A DNA stretch of 18,569 bases from Candidatus Falkowbacteria bacterium CG23_combo_of_CG06-09_8_20_14_all_49_15 (GCA_002771615.1 PCSD01000002.1:946-19514), one strand, 5' to 3'; shown: positions 5,969-12,731, counted from the stretch's first letter. The notes: generated from the letters alone by a model not told the origin. Program-made: numbers and translations.

Positions 5969-7360
5969 TTATTCCGGAAAGCCGCCAGAAAAATTTTCCG
6001 CCAAATCCTTAAAGCTCACCGGATTTTCATCAAAATATAAATTGACCTTTCCGGTCGGACCATTGCGATGCTTGGCAATATAAATTTCCGCGGTGTGTTT
6101 TTCGTCTTCGTTAAGATCGTCAAAATTATAATTCCGGTCCGCCGCTTTGCGATAGATGAACATCACCACGTCCGCGTCTTGTTCAATGGAACCGGATTCG
6201 CGCAAATGCGAAAGTTTTGGAATGGCCGGCCGCGTTTGTTCAACGGCCCGCGAAAGCTGGGAAAGAGCTAAAACCGGAATATTCAACTCACGGGCGATGC
6301 CTTTCAGTCCGCGAGTAATCTCAGAAATTTCCTGGACGCGGTTGTCGCCGTAGTGGCCGCGTCCTTCCATGAGTTGGAGATAGTCAATAATCAAGAGATC
6401 CAGGCCTTTTTCCATCTGCAGGCGGCGGGCTTTTGTCCGGATATCCATGACCGTGGAGGTCGCAAAATCATCAATGTAAATCGGCGCTTCAGAAAGCACG
6501 CCCATGGCTTCGCCGATGCGGGTAAAATCGTTATCTTCCTCCTGGTCGGACAGATTGCCGGTGCGCATGCGCCACAGGCTGACATTGGCTTGGCCGCAAA
6601 GCATGCGGTCAACCAATTGCTCCTTGCTCATTTCCAAAGAAAATATGCCGACCGCGGCTTTGCCCTTGACTGCTGTCTGCCGGGCGATATCCAAAGCCAA
6701 GGAAGTTTTGCCCACGCTGGGCCGGGCGGCCAGGACGATCAAATCGGATTTCTGCAGGCCGGCTAAAATTTTATCCAATTCAATAAAACCGGTAGTCAAG
6801 CCGCGCAATTTGCCGCTTTGTTTATGCAACTCATCAATCCGGTCAAAAGCGTCAGAAAGAAGCTTGTCAATGGACAAAAAAATGTTCCTTTGGAATTTCT
6901 GGGAAACGGCAAAAATTTTTTGTTCCGCTTCGTCCAGAATTTTTTCAATGTCTTCATCTTCCCGAAAAGCGATTTCCGCGATTTCCGCCGCCGCTTGCTG
7001 GAGACGCCGCAAAGTCGCTTTGCGGCGGATGATACTGGCATAAAATTCCACATTGGAAGCGGTCGCCACAGCATTGGTCAATTGCGCGAGATATGAACGG
7101 CCGCCAGCCCCAACTAAGCCTTTTTTTTCCTCAAGACGATTAGAAACAGTTAATATGTCAATCGGTTCCTGCCGGCTATAAAGATCTTTAATTACCGCGT
7201 AGATGACTGCATGGCTTTCTTTATAAAAATCCTGTTCGTGGAGCATGTCCGCGATTTTGATGATTGCGTCTTTATCAATCAAAAGGCTGCCGAGCAAGGA
7301 CTGCTCGGCTTCCAGGTTTTGCGGCGGAATTTTTTCATTAATGATTGATCCTTGCGGCAT
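5969..7360 (-). CDS. dnaB: Replicative DNA helicase DnaB
   Basis: DnaB is the hexameric 5'-3' helicase that unwinds DNA at the replication fork and recruits primase. The 463 residues are full length. The N-terminal primase-interacting domain (13-115) starts with 'PPQNLEAEQSLLGSLL'. A linker follows, then the RecA-like ATPase domain with Walker A 'ARPSVGKT' (212-219), 'FSLEMSKEQL' (240-249), Walker B 'LLIIDYLQL' (322-330), 'ALSQLSRAVEQ' (365-375) and the arginine-finger region 'LRESGSIEQDADVV' (386-399). No intein interrupts the Walker A region, a common insertion site in this family. There is no clear Shine-Dalgarno before the ATG. It is the first gene of dnaB-ybaB-recR, divergent from the tRNA-Lys/tRNA-Thr unit; the minus strand has a possible -35 (TTGGCA) overlapping the plus-strand -35 at 7467-7473. 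Confidence 0.98.
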   Translation of the reverse strand: MPQGSIINEKIPPQNLEAEQSLLGSLLIDKDAIIKIADMLHEQDFYKESHAVIYAVIKDLYSRQEPIDILTVSNRLEEKKGLVGAGGRSYLAQLTNAVATASNVEFYASIIRRKATLRRLQQAAAEIAEIAFREDEDIEKILDEAEQKIFAVSQKFQRNIFLSIDKLLSDAFDRIDELHKQSGKLRGLTTGFIELDKILAGLQKSDLIVLAARPSVGKTSLALDIARQTAVKGKAAVGIFSLEMSKEQLVDRMLCGQANVSLWRMRTGNLSDQEEDNDFTRIGEAMGVLSEAPIYIDDFATSTVMDIRTKARRLQMEKGLDLLIIDYLQLMEGRGHYGDNRVQEISEITRGLKGIARELNIPVLALSQLSRAVEQTRPAIPKLSHLRESGSIEQDADVVMFIYRKAADRNYNFDDLNEDEKHTAEIYIAKHRNGPTGKVNLYFDENPVSFKDLAENFSGGFPE

Positions 7361-7466
7361 GATAACATTTTACTTAATTAGCGGGAAAATGGCAAGGCAA
7401 AAAAAATCAAAAAAAATTAAATAATATCTTTAATTTTCTGGCTAAAATTAAATAATAAAATTCTTA

Positions 7467-7495
7467 TTGCCAAAAACACCAGTTTATGATATATT
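7467..7495 (+). promoter_or_regulatory. Putative promoter of the tRNA-Lys/tRNA-Thr unit
   Basis: TTGCCA (7467-7472) and TATATT (7490-7495) are 17 bases apart. The predicted start near 7502 leaves about 97 bases before tRNA-Lys, and this stretch contains a terminator-like hairpin. Confidence 0.5.
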
Positions 7496-7531
7496 AACAT
7501 TCACGAGAAAAGTAACGCGCGAAAGACTAAT

Positions 7532-7563
7532 AACTTGCCAAACAGAAAATTGCGAGTTTTTTT
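7532..7563 (+). terminator. Terminator-like hairpin ahead of tRNA-Lys
   Basis: AACTTGC (7532-7538) pairs with GCGAGTT (7552-7558), one pair being T.G, around a 13-base loop, with a T run to 7563. It could attenuate the tRNA transcript, end a short RNA of about 60 bases, or be chance in AT-rich DNA. Confidence 0.4.
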
Positions 7564-7598
7564 GTGATTTAATTCCATCATCATCTGCATAATAAAAC

Positions 7599-7671
7599 GC
7601 GCTGTTAGCTCAGCTGGTAGAGCAGCTCCCTTTTAAGGAGAAGGTCACAGGTTCAAGCCCTGTACAGCGCA
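7599..7671 (+). tRNA. tRNA-Lys(TTT)
   Basis: The acceptor stem GCGCTGT (7599-7605) pairs with ACAGCGC (7664-7670), with discriminator A. The anticodon loop is CTTTTAA with anticodon TTT. The anticodon stem has four good pairs plus a G27.A43 mismatch. A37 is present, as required for t6A-type modification. CCA is not encoded. Confidence 0.95.
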
Positions 7672-7697
7672 CCTCATTTTCGCTCCCCGCCTTATTA

Positions 7698-7770
7698 GCC
7701 GAGGTAGCTCAGTTGGTAGAGCAGTGGTTTTGTAAACCATTGGTCGCAGGTTCAAATCCTGTCCTCGGCT
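7698..7770 (+). tRNA. tRNA-Thr(TGT)
   Basis: The acceptor stem GCCGAGG (7698-7704) pairs with CCTCGGC (7763-7769), discriminator T at 7770. The anticodon loop TTTGTAA contains anticodon TGT and A37; the stem has four good pairs plus G.T at 27-43. It lies 26 bases after tRNA-Lys on the same strand, so co-transcription is likely. CCA is not encoded. Confidence 0.95.
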
Positions 7771-7797
7771 CAGGGGGCGGGGAAGTAATGATAATTT

Positions 7798-7817
7798 TCC
7801 CGATTCGGGATTTTTTT
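7798..7817 (+). terminator. Short terminator just before mtaB
   Basis: TCCCG (7798-7802) and CGGGA (7806-7810) form a short GC-rich stem with a 3-base loop followed by seven T (7811-7817). The mtaB ATG begins three bases later. With only five pairs, readthrough is plausible and may be how mtaB is expressed. Confidence 0.5.
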
Positions 7818-7819
7818 AT

Positions 7820-9094
7820 ATGGGTAATAAAAAATTGTTATTCAATATTTATACTTTGGGTTGTAAGGTTAATCAGTGCGATTCCGCGGAAATCAGCCGG
7901 TCTCTTCGAGGCGCTGGTTTTAAGGTAGTGGAAAAAAACGCGGCTTGGGCGATCGTTAATTCTTGCGCTGTCACCGCTACTGCCATCCGAAAAACCCGCC
8001 AAATGATTGCCAAGGCCAGACGGGAGAACCCCGAGGCAAAAATCGTGTTGTCCGGCTGTTGGCCATCAGCTTATTGGTCGGAAGCAAAAAAAAATTCTTC
8101 TTGCGCGTATTTTTTCAAGGTTAATGAAAGGAAAAAAATCGTCAACTTGATTGTTGGTTCTCAAGGCCAGACCAAGCTTGAACCGACCGCCTGCGCCTGT
8201 CTGATCGGCCAGAAAATAAGATACTTTCTCAAAGTTCAGGATGGCTGTCAACAATTCTGTACTTATTGCCTGGTTCCGTATGTCCGCTCCCGGCTTTGGT
8301 CAAAACCAATCAAACAAGCCGTGTTGGAAGTTAAATCAGCGCTCCAGGCGGGCGCTAAGGAAATAGTTATAAGTGGTACGCATCTGGGCTGGTATGGGAA
8401 AGATAAAAAAGATAAAAAACATAATACGCAAAATTTAACTGCTTTAGTTAAAGCCATATTAGCCGTTCCGGGCCTGCCGCGCTTGCGACTGAGCTCTCTG
8501 GAACCGAATGAGGTGAGCGATGAACTTCTTGATTTGGTTAAGAAAAATCATAATTTTTGCCCCTTTTTTCACTTGCCTCTACAAGCCGGGTCAGATCGCG
8601 TTTTAAAGGCCATGGGCAGGCCCTATTCGGCCCAGGAGTATATCCGGGTCATCAGTCGGATTAGAAAAAAAATTCCTTTAGCCGCCGTCAGTGCCGATAT
8701 TATTGTCGGCTTCCCCGGTGAAACGGAAAAAGATTTCACCGCTACCTTATCCCTGGTAAAAAAAATAAAATTCAGCCGTTTGCACGTTTTTCCTTTCTCA
8801 ACTCATGAAAAAACGGCGGCCAGCCGTTTTCCGGAACAAATAGATAATCGGGAGATTAAGAAAAGAGCTGATATAATCAGAAGATTAGGTTTGGCTTCAG
8901 CCCGGGAATATCAGAATAAATTTATCAATCGCTCCGTTCAAGTTTTAATTGAAAAAAAAATTGCCGGTGCCTATATCGGTAAAAGTGAATATTACTTTAA
9001 CGTCCCGATCAAGGCGAAGGGCAATAAGTTAGTGAAAAGCGGGGATTTAGTAATCGTACCGCCACGGGGAATTGAACCCCGGTTTCGAGAGTGA
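7820..9094 (+). CDS. mtaB: MtaB-type tRNA methylthiotransferase (t6A37 to ms2t6A37)
   Basis: This radical SAM enzyme adds a methylthio group to N6-threonylcarbamoyladenosine at position 37 of tRNAs reading ANN codons. In order over 424 residues: N-terminal UPF0004 domain with 'YTLGCKVNQCDS' (11-22) and cluster Cys15, Cys49 ('NSCAV') and Cys80 ('SGCW'); radical SAM domain with Cys143-x3-Cys147-x2-Cys150 in 'DGCQQFCTYCLVPY'; 'FHLPLQAGSDRVLKAMGR' and 'ADIIVGFPGETEKDF' in its second half; and a C-terminal TRAM-like RNA-binding region ending near 'GDLVIV'. 'LGCKVNQ' favours MtaB over MiaB or RimO. The last 12 residues (413-424) are encoded opposite tRNA-Glu and look like non-native sequence. The start at 7820 has no Shine-Dalgarno and follows a terminator tail. 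It sits behind tRNA-Lys(TTT) and tRNA-Thr(TGT). Confidence 0.92.
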   Translation: MGNKKLLFNIYTLGCKVNQCDSAEISRSLRGAGFKVVEKNAAWAIVNSCAVTATAIRKTRQMIAKARRENPEAKIVLSGCWPSAYWSEAKKNSSCAYFFKVNERKKIVNLIVGSQGQTKLEPTACACLIGQKIRYFLKVQDGCQQFCTYCLVPYVRSRLWSKPIKQAVLEVKSALQAGAKEIVISGTHLGWYGKDKKDKKHNTQNLTALVKAILAVPGLPRLRLSSLEPNEVSDELLDLVKKNHNFCPFFHLPLQAGSDRVLKAMGRPYSAQEYIRVISRIRKKIPLAAVSADIIVGFPGETEKDFTATLSLVKKIKFSRLHVFPFSTHEKTAASRFPEQIDNREIKKRADIIRRLGLASAREYQNKFINRSVQVLIEKKIAGAYIGKSEYYFNVPIKAKGNKLVKSGDLVIVPPRGIEPRFRE

Positions 9095-9128
9095 GAATCT
9101 CGTGTCCTAACCACTAGACGATGGCGGC
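9057..9128 (-). tRNA. tRNA-Glu(CTC)
   Basis: Read on the minus strand, GCCGCCA (from 9128) pairs with TGGCGGT (9064-9058), with an unusual G1.T72 wobble and discriminator A. The D arm GTCT...GGAC is typical of tRNA-Glu. The anticodon stem CGAGA/TCTCG encloses TTCTCAC with anticodon CTC. The T arm is CGGGG-TTCAATT-CCCCG. It overlaps the last 38 bases of mtaB on the opposite strand. CCA is not encoded. Confidence 0.93.
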
Positions 9129-9142
9129 AAAAAATTTAATTT

Positions 9143-9171
9143 ATTTTAACAATATACTGGAAAATAGGCAA
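9143..9171 (-). promoter_or_regulatory. Putative promoter of tRNA-Glu
   Basis: On the minus strand, TTGCCT (9171-9166) and TAAAAT (9148-9143) are 17 bases apart, placing the start a few bases before the tRNA 5' end at 9128. A clear promoter supports this tRNA being expressed despite the overlap with mtaB. Confidence 0.5.
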
Positions 9172-9289
9172 GGCATTTAAATTTGATTTATAATTATTAA
9201 CAGGCAATTACGAGATTGTCAACTGATTAATCAACAAGGTTGTACACATTTTTTATACATTTATGCCCAGAAATATTTCAGTTATACAC

Positions 9290-9317
9290 TTGACAGGATT
9301 TCTGATGTTTGTATAAT
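9290..9317 (+). promoter_or_regulatory. Consensus promoter of a small RNA
   Basis: Perfect TTGACA (9290-9295) and perfect TATAAT (9312-9317) with a 16-base spacer, the same design as the rplU promoter. No open frame follows before the terminator at 9400-9432. The AT-rich stretch 9129-9289 before it holds only the tRNA-Glu promoter and short repeated TACAC/ATACA words. Confidence 0.85.
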
Positions 9318-9323
9318 GAATAT

Positions 9324-9432
9324 ACTTAGGCTGTAAATAGCATTACAGCCAAGCAACTTGAGACAATTTGATTGTCTTGGGTTCAAGCATGGGGATTAGA
9401 GCACTCGTCTATTTGGACGGGTGCTTTATTTT
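9324..9432 (+). ncRNA. Candidate structured small RNA, about 109 nt
   Basis: This stretch runs from a consensus promoter to a strong terminator and contains no plausible coding frame. Hairpin 1: GGCTGTAA (9329-9336) pairs perfectly with TTACAGCC (9343-9350). Hairpin 2: AGACAAT (9361-9367) pairs with ATTGTCT (9371-9377) around TTG, with an outer CTTG/CAAG pairing (9357-9360 with 9384-9387). Next come a purine-rich single-stranded segment around GCATGGGGATTAGA (9388-9400) and then the terminator hairpin. I do not recognise it as SRP RNA, 6S RNA, tmRNA or RNase P RNA. It could be a trans-acting regulator, possibly exposing the G-rich segment, or a leader without a gene. The exact 5' end is inferred from the promoter. 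Confidence 0.65.
9400..9432 (+). terminator. Rho-independent terminator of the small RNA
   Basis: AGCACTCGTC (9400-9409) pairs with GACGGGTGCT (9416-9425), ten pairs with one T.G, loop TATTTG, followed by TTTATTTT. On the minus strand no T run follows, so it does not serve fmt. Confidence 0.88.
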
Positions 9433-9436
9433 GTGC

Positions 9437-10402
9437 TTAAGATTCTATTTTACAATCGGGCGCGGAGAAAAAATTTTTTCCCAAATATTCCTTATGCCCG
9501 TTAAAAAATATTTTTGCTTCTAATGGCCGCCCGCCGGATAATTGGATTTTTCCGAGAATAAAATAGCTCTTCAGGCAAGCGACCGCAAATTCATTGCCAA
9601 TGTATTGAATTTCTCCGGGCTTGGCCGCGGCCACTGGCTGGCCAGGAAATCCGGATAGAATTTTCAGATATTTTCTGTCCGGCAAAAAAGTATAGGTTCC
9701 CGGCCAAGGAAGCAAGGCGCGGACTTGCCGATCAATTTTTATGTTCGGCTGTTGCCAGTCAATCAGACCGTCTTCTTTTGTTAACTTGGGCGCGTAGGAG
9801 GCATCTTTTTCAACTTGCGGGCGCGGGGTAATTTTCTGTTCAAGCCATAAAATTATATTTTCCCGGAAAAAATCAGGCGCCGCTTGGGATAAAATTTCCA
9901 AAAGCAACGGACTGGTTTCCCGACCGTTTAGTTTTATTTTTTTTTGGGCGATAATCGGCCCGGTATCAAGGCCGGTGTCCATTTGCATTAAGGTCAGGCC
10001 GCTTTCCTGATCACCGTTCAGAATCGCGGCTTGGACGCAGGCCGCGCCCCGATAGCGGGGCAAAAGGGAAGCATGGATATTCAGTGCTTTAAAACGGGGA
10101 ATCGCTAATATTTCCGACGGCACAATTTGGCCGTAAGAACACAGTACCAGCAAGTCGGGCCGGAGCGAGGAAATGGTATTACTCGCGTCCTTAATGCCGG
10201 CCGGCGTAATTACGGGCCAGTTGTGCTTTTGCGCGATTGTTTTGATCGTTGAAGGACGGATTTGCCGGCCGCGGCCGGCGCGCGCGTCCGGCTGAGAAAC
10301 GGTTAGGACCAACTCAAAACGGGCATCTTGGCCGATTGCTTCATAGAGTGGCACCCCGAAAGCCGAAGTGCCAAGAAATATTATTTTAATTTTTTTGGGC
10401 AT
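9437..10402 (-). CDS. fmt: Methionyl-tRNA formyltransferase
   Basis: Transfers a formyl group from 10-formyltetrahydrofolate to Met-tRNA(fMet), making the bacterial initiator. The 321 residues are full length. In order: N-terminal 'IKIIFLGTSAFGVPLYEAI' (5-23), folate-site 'CSYGQIVPSEIL' (88-99), catalytic Asn108 and His110 in 'ALNIHASLLPRYRGAA', catalytic Asp146 in 'MDTGLDTGPI' (141-150), then a C-terminal tRNA-binding domain with 'DGLIDW' (211-216) and 'RALLPWPGTYTF' (228-239). Where most homologues have 'GAAPIQWAI' this has 'GAACVQAAI', a local change next to the active site. It is usually adjacent to def, but here def is about 740 bases away, beyond an inserted dedA, on the same strand. 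Divergent from dedA with a 100-base gap. Confidence 0.96.
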   Translation of the reverse strand: MPKKIKIIFLGTSAFGVPLYEAIGQDARFELVLTVSQPDARAGRGRQIRPSTIKTIAQKHNWPVITPAGIKDASNTISSLRPDLLVLCSYGQIVPSEILAIPRFKALNIHASLLPRYRGAACVQAAILNGDQESGLTLMQMDTGLDTGPIIAQKKIKLNGRETSPLLLEILSQAAPDFFRENIILWLEQKITPRPQVEKDASYAPKLTKEDGLIDWQQPNIKIDRQVRALLPWPGTYTFLPDRKYLKILSGFPGQPVAAAKPGEIQYIGNEFAVACLKSYFILGKIQLSGGRPLEAKIFFNGHKEYLGKNFFSAPDCKIES

Positions 10403-10502
10403 ATTAATTTCTTTGGCGGCTTATTTCATTTTTGCGGATAATCATTTATAATGTAAATAAATTGAGATATTTATCATCGTGAGAAAATTTACCAATAATT
10501 AA

Positions 10503-11156
10503 ATGGAAATAATCGTTGAGTTTTTTTTAACTTTAGCGTCTAAACTTGATTATTTGGGCGTTTTTTTACTGATGGCCGTGGAAAGTTCATTTATCCCTTT
10601 CCCTTCGGAAGTAGTGATTCCGCCGGCCGCTTATTTGGCCGCTCAAGGAAAAATGAACATTTTCCTGGTCGTCGGGGCCGGTATTTTGGGCAGTCTGTTG
10701 GGTGCTTTGATTAACTATTATTTAGCCGCCAGCCTGGGACGGGCGCTCATTTTGCGTTTAGCGGCCGGACGCTTTGGTCGGATTTTCTTTATTGATGACG
10801 AAAAAATTAAAAAAGCGGAAAATTTTTTTCTCCGTTATGGCAAAACTTCCACTTTTTTTGGCCGTTTCATCCCGGCGGTCAGACAGCTGATCTCTTTGCC
10901 GGCCGGATTCGCGCGGATGAATCTGTTTTTGTTCGCGAGCTTGACCGCTTTGGGCTCAGCCTGCTGGGTGCTGGTGCTAGCCGTTTTAGGTTATTATTTC
11001 GGGGCCAATGAAGAAGTTTGGCGGAAGTATTACCAAGAGATCTCTTATTTGATCATTTTATTCAGCGCTTTAACGGTTTTTTTGCTTATTTTTCGTTATT
11101 GGAAAAAAAAATCCGCGTCAAATAAAAATAACAAGGAAAATAAAATTAATTCCTGA
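10503..11156 (+). CDS. DedA family membrane protein
   Basis: DedA/SNARE-associated-domain proteins are polytopic inner-membrane proteins. Some members act as flippases that recycle undecaprenyl phosphate or phosphatidylethanolamine, and others affect membrane potential. The 217 residues show the re-entrant N-terminal segment with the conserved acidic motif 'VESSFIPFPSE' (26-36), a hydrophobic stretch (53-75), the amphipathic block 'FFGRFIPAVRQLISLPAG' (118-135) with essential-type Arg121 and Arg127, and two further helices (about 138-165 and 178-197). A Lys/Asn-rich tail ends the protein. The C55-carrier recycling role would fit with uppS in the same window, but that link is inference. A TATAAT (10447-10452) lies upstream without a clear -35. 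Its last 11 bases overlap the end of def. Confidence 0.92.
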   Translation: MEIIVEFFLTLASKLDYLGVFLLMAVESSFIPFPSEVVIPPAAYLAAQGKMNIFLVVGAGILGSLLGALINYYLAASLGRALILRLAAGRFGRIFFIDDEKIKKAENFFLRYGKTSTFFGRFIPAVRQLISLPAGFARMNLFLFASLTALGSACWVLVLAVLGYYFGANEEVWRKYYQEISYLIILFSALTVFLLIFRYWKKKSASNKNNKENKINS

Positions 11157-11622
11157 CCATTTCTTTTAATTCTTTCGCCTGATCAATAAAAAGGATGCCG
11201 TCTAAGTGGTCAATTTCGTGCTGGATGACCCTTGCCATGAATCCGCTTGCTTCTTCTTGGTGGCGGCCGCCGTTATCATCCGCAAAGGAAAAACTTATGC
11301 TTTTGGCGCGTTTAACCTGCCCAAAAACATTGGGCACGGACAGACAGCCTTCTTCGCCCCATTCCCGGCCCAGCGATTTTTTACTGATTTCCGGATTAAA
11401 TAAATATCTAACGCCATCTTTTGTGTTGATGACAATAAGCCTGATGCTCAGGCCAATTTGGGGCGCGGCCAGTCCGACGCCGTCTTTAGCCAGCATAGTC
11501 GCGGCCATATCCGCGCACAATTTTTCCCGCGCTTTTTTCCGTTGCGGTTCAAATTGCACGGGAATTGATTTTTTCCGTAATAATTTGTCTGGATAAACAG
11601 TGATGGGCAGTATTTTCGGCAT
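11146..11622 (-). CDS. def: Peptide deformylase
   Basis: A metalloenzyme (usually Fe2+) that removes the formyl group from the N-terminal Met of nascent proteins, completing the cycle begun by Fmt. The 158 residues contain all three signatures: 'GVGLAAPQIG' (48-57), 'EEGCLSVP' (90-97) with metal ligand Cys93, and 'QHEIDHLDGILF' (134-145) with ligands His135 and His139 and catalytic Glu136. The length is normal for a type 1 enzyme. Its 3' end overlaps the end of dedA by 11 bases tail to tail, and the gene is divergent from the small unknown gene at 11674. No Shine-Dalgarno is evident. Confidence 0.97.
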   Translation of the reverse strand: MPKILPITVYPDKLLRKKSIPVQFEPQRKKAREKLCADMAATMLAKDGVGLAAPQIGLSIRLIVINTKDGVRYLFNPEISKKSLGREWGEEGCLSVPNVFGQVKRAKSISFSFADDNGGRHQEEASGFMARVIQHEIDHLDGILFIDQAKELKEMVRN

Positions 11623-11673
11623 TTGCTTATAATTTTTTTCTTAAATTAAAATCATCAATAATTTACAATAAAT

Positions 11674-11973
11674 ATGTCTGCTAATCAAGGCCTGACCGGA
11701 ATAAAAGATATTCTTGCCAAAAAAAGCGGTTCTAAGCCGCCGACCCATATTTGGCAAGAATTCGCTTTGCGCGTCATCAGCGAATTGCGTATCCCAGCCT
11801 TTAAGCGCAATGCGGTTTTTCTGGTCTGTAAAACAAACTCGCGCCACTTCCTTGAGCAATGTCTCAATGATACTAAGGAATTATGCCAGCAGGGTGAAGC
11901 TTGGAAATATTTTTTTAAATTGGCGGCGAAAAAAAATCAAACTTGGCCAAAGTCGAAATTGACGCACAAATAA
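11674..11973 (+). CDS. Small hypothetical protein
   Basis: Function unknown. The 99-residue product is basic, without signal peptide or membrane segment. A central block 'IWQEFALRVISELRIPAFKR' (26-45) followed by 'NAVFLVCKTNSRHFLEQCL' (46-64) and 'DTKELCQQGEAWKYFFKLA' (66-84) looks like a compact helical domain. I have the impression of similar small proteins in other Candidate Phyla Radiation genomes, but cannot confirm. The last 12 codons overlap the end of the minus-strand LigB-like gene by 37 bases, so the Lys-rich C-terminus may be loosely constrained. A TATAAT (11628-11633) and a TACAAT (11664-11669) lie upstream. Confidence 0.7.
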   Translation: MSANQGLTGIKDILAKKSGSKPPTHIWQEFALRVISELRIPAFKRNAVFLVCKTNSRHFLEQCLNDTKELCQQGEAWKYFFKLAAKKNQTWPKSKLTHK

Positions 11974-12731
11974 CCAACGCCGAAAGGGAATTCATAGGAC
12001 AAAATAAGCGGTTGGGCGTTAAGGTTGTCCATGGCGCCCAATAAGATAGCCAAACTTTTCCAGCCGCATTCTTGAGCTTCATCGGCCAAACGCTCGTCCA
12101 ATTTGATGATGGCGGCATAATCTTTTTTCCGCAAACTATCAATTATTTTTTGATCAAATTTTTTTCCTTTGGGATTCCAGCCGCCCGGCGCTTCCTTGGA
12201 TAAGCAATGCGAAAGATCGCCGGACGCGAGTATGCCCACTCTTTTTCCTGAAAACTGAATAGTAGCGGATAAAAATCGGCCGAGATTAAAATTCTGGTCC
12301 GCTGGCAGATTAGCCGGCGTTAAAGGAACTAACGGCGGCAGCTGACGGCCGCCAATCAGCCACAAGGGAATAGTCAATCCGTAATCTATATTTTCCTGAG
12401 CGACAGCCTGGCAGGAAATTTTTTTTGCGCAGGCTTGCTGAATAATATAAGCCAGCTCCAGATCGTTGTCCGCGGAAATTTTCGTTTCCAGATCGCCGAA
12501 CATTTCCAATGTGCCGGTCAGGCGGGGAGACAGGTTGATTGTCCAGGAATCAATCTTATTTTCCCCATGCGGAGAAATAACAATCAAGCTTTCCACATCC
12601 GCCGCCAACAGTGAGCTGGCCAGACGGCGGTATGATTCCACGGTATTTTTTAATCGGGAAAGATTGGACTGGCCGATATTTGGGATGGCTATGGGGGGGT
12701 GCGGACAAAAAGCGCCAAATACTATGGACAT
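11937..12731 (-). CDS. LigB-like (class III extradiol dioxygenase fold) protein of the AmmeMemoRadiSam type, lacking AMMECR1
   Basis: Substrate unknown. The 264 residues resemble the N-terminal LigB-like half of the fused LigB-AMMECR1 proteins of the AmmeMemoRadiSam system: start 'VFGAFCPHPPIAIPNIG' (4-20) with His11, 'ESLIVISPHG' (47-56) with His55, 'NIDYGLTIPLWLI' (114-126), and 'GILASGDLSHCLS' (166-178) with His175 where LigB enzymes have their catalytic His. His11 and His55 are the likely metal ligands. The chain ends after 'GVGYLCVNFDF', so no AMMECR1 domain follows. It starts 8 bases after the stop of the secreted repeat protein and is probably co-transcribed with it. A matching radical SAM enzyme is encoded at 17164-18183. 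Ring-cleavage activity should not be assumed. Confidence 0.82.
   Translation of the reverse strand: MSIVFGAFCPHPPIAIPNIGQSNLSRLKNTVESYRRLASSLLAADVESLIVISPHGENKIDSWTINLSPRLTGTLEMFGDLETKISADNDLELAYIIQQACAKKISCQAVAQENIDYGLTIPLWLIGGRQLPPLVPLTPANLPADQNFNLGRFLSATIQFSGKRVGILASGDLSHCLSKEAPGGWNPKGKKFDQKIIDSLRKKDYAAIIKLDERLADEAQECGWKSLAILLGAMDNLNAQPLILSYEFPFGVGYLCVNFDFGQV

Noticed and set aside
6353..7096. Several plus-strand open frames opposite dnaB
   Set aside because: They are mirror frames of a strongly conserved gene, with low-complexity or tRNA-unrelated translations and no start signals.
5969..7360. Intein in DnaB
   Set aside because: The protein has normal length and the Walker A region is uninterrupted.
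7713..7928. Open frame starting inside tRNA-Thr
   Set aside because: It overlaps the tRNA and the start of mtaB in another frame and has no recognisable protein features.
9324..9432. 6S, SRP, tmRNA or RNase P identity for the small RNA
   Set aside because: Size, hairpin layout and conserved motifs do not fit any of these.
11195..11596. 133-codon frame opposite def
   Set aside because: def has all three peptide deformylase signatures; the opposite frame has none of a real family.
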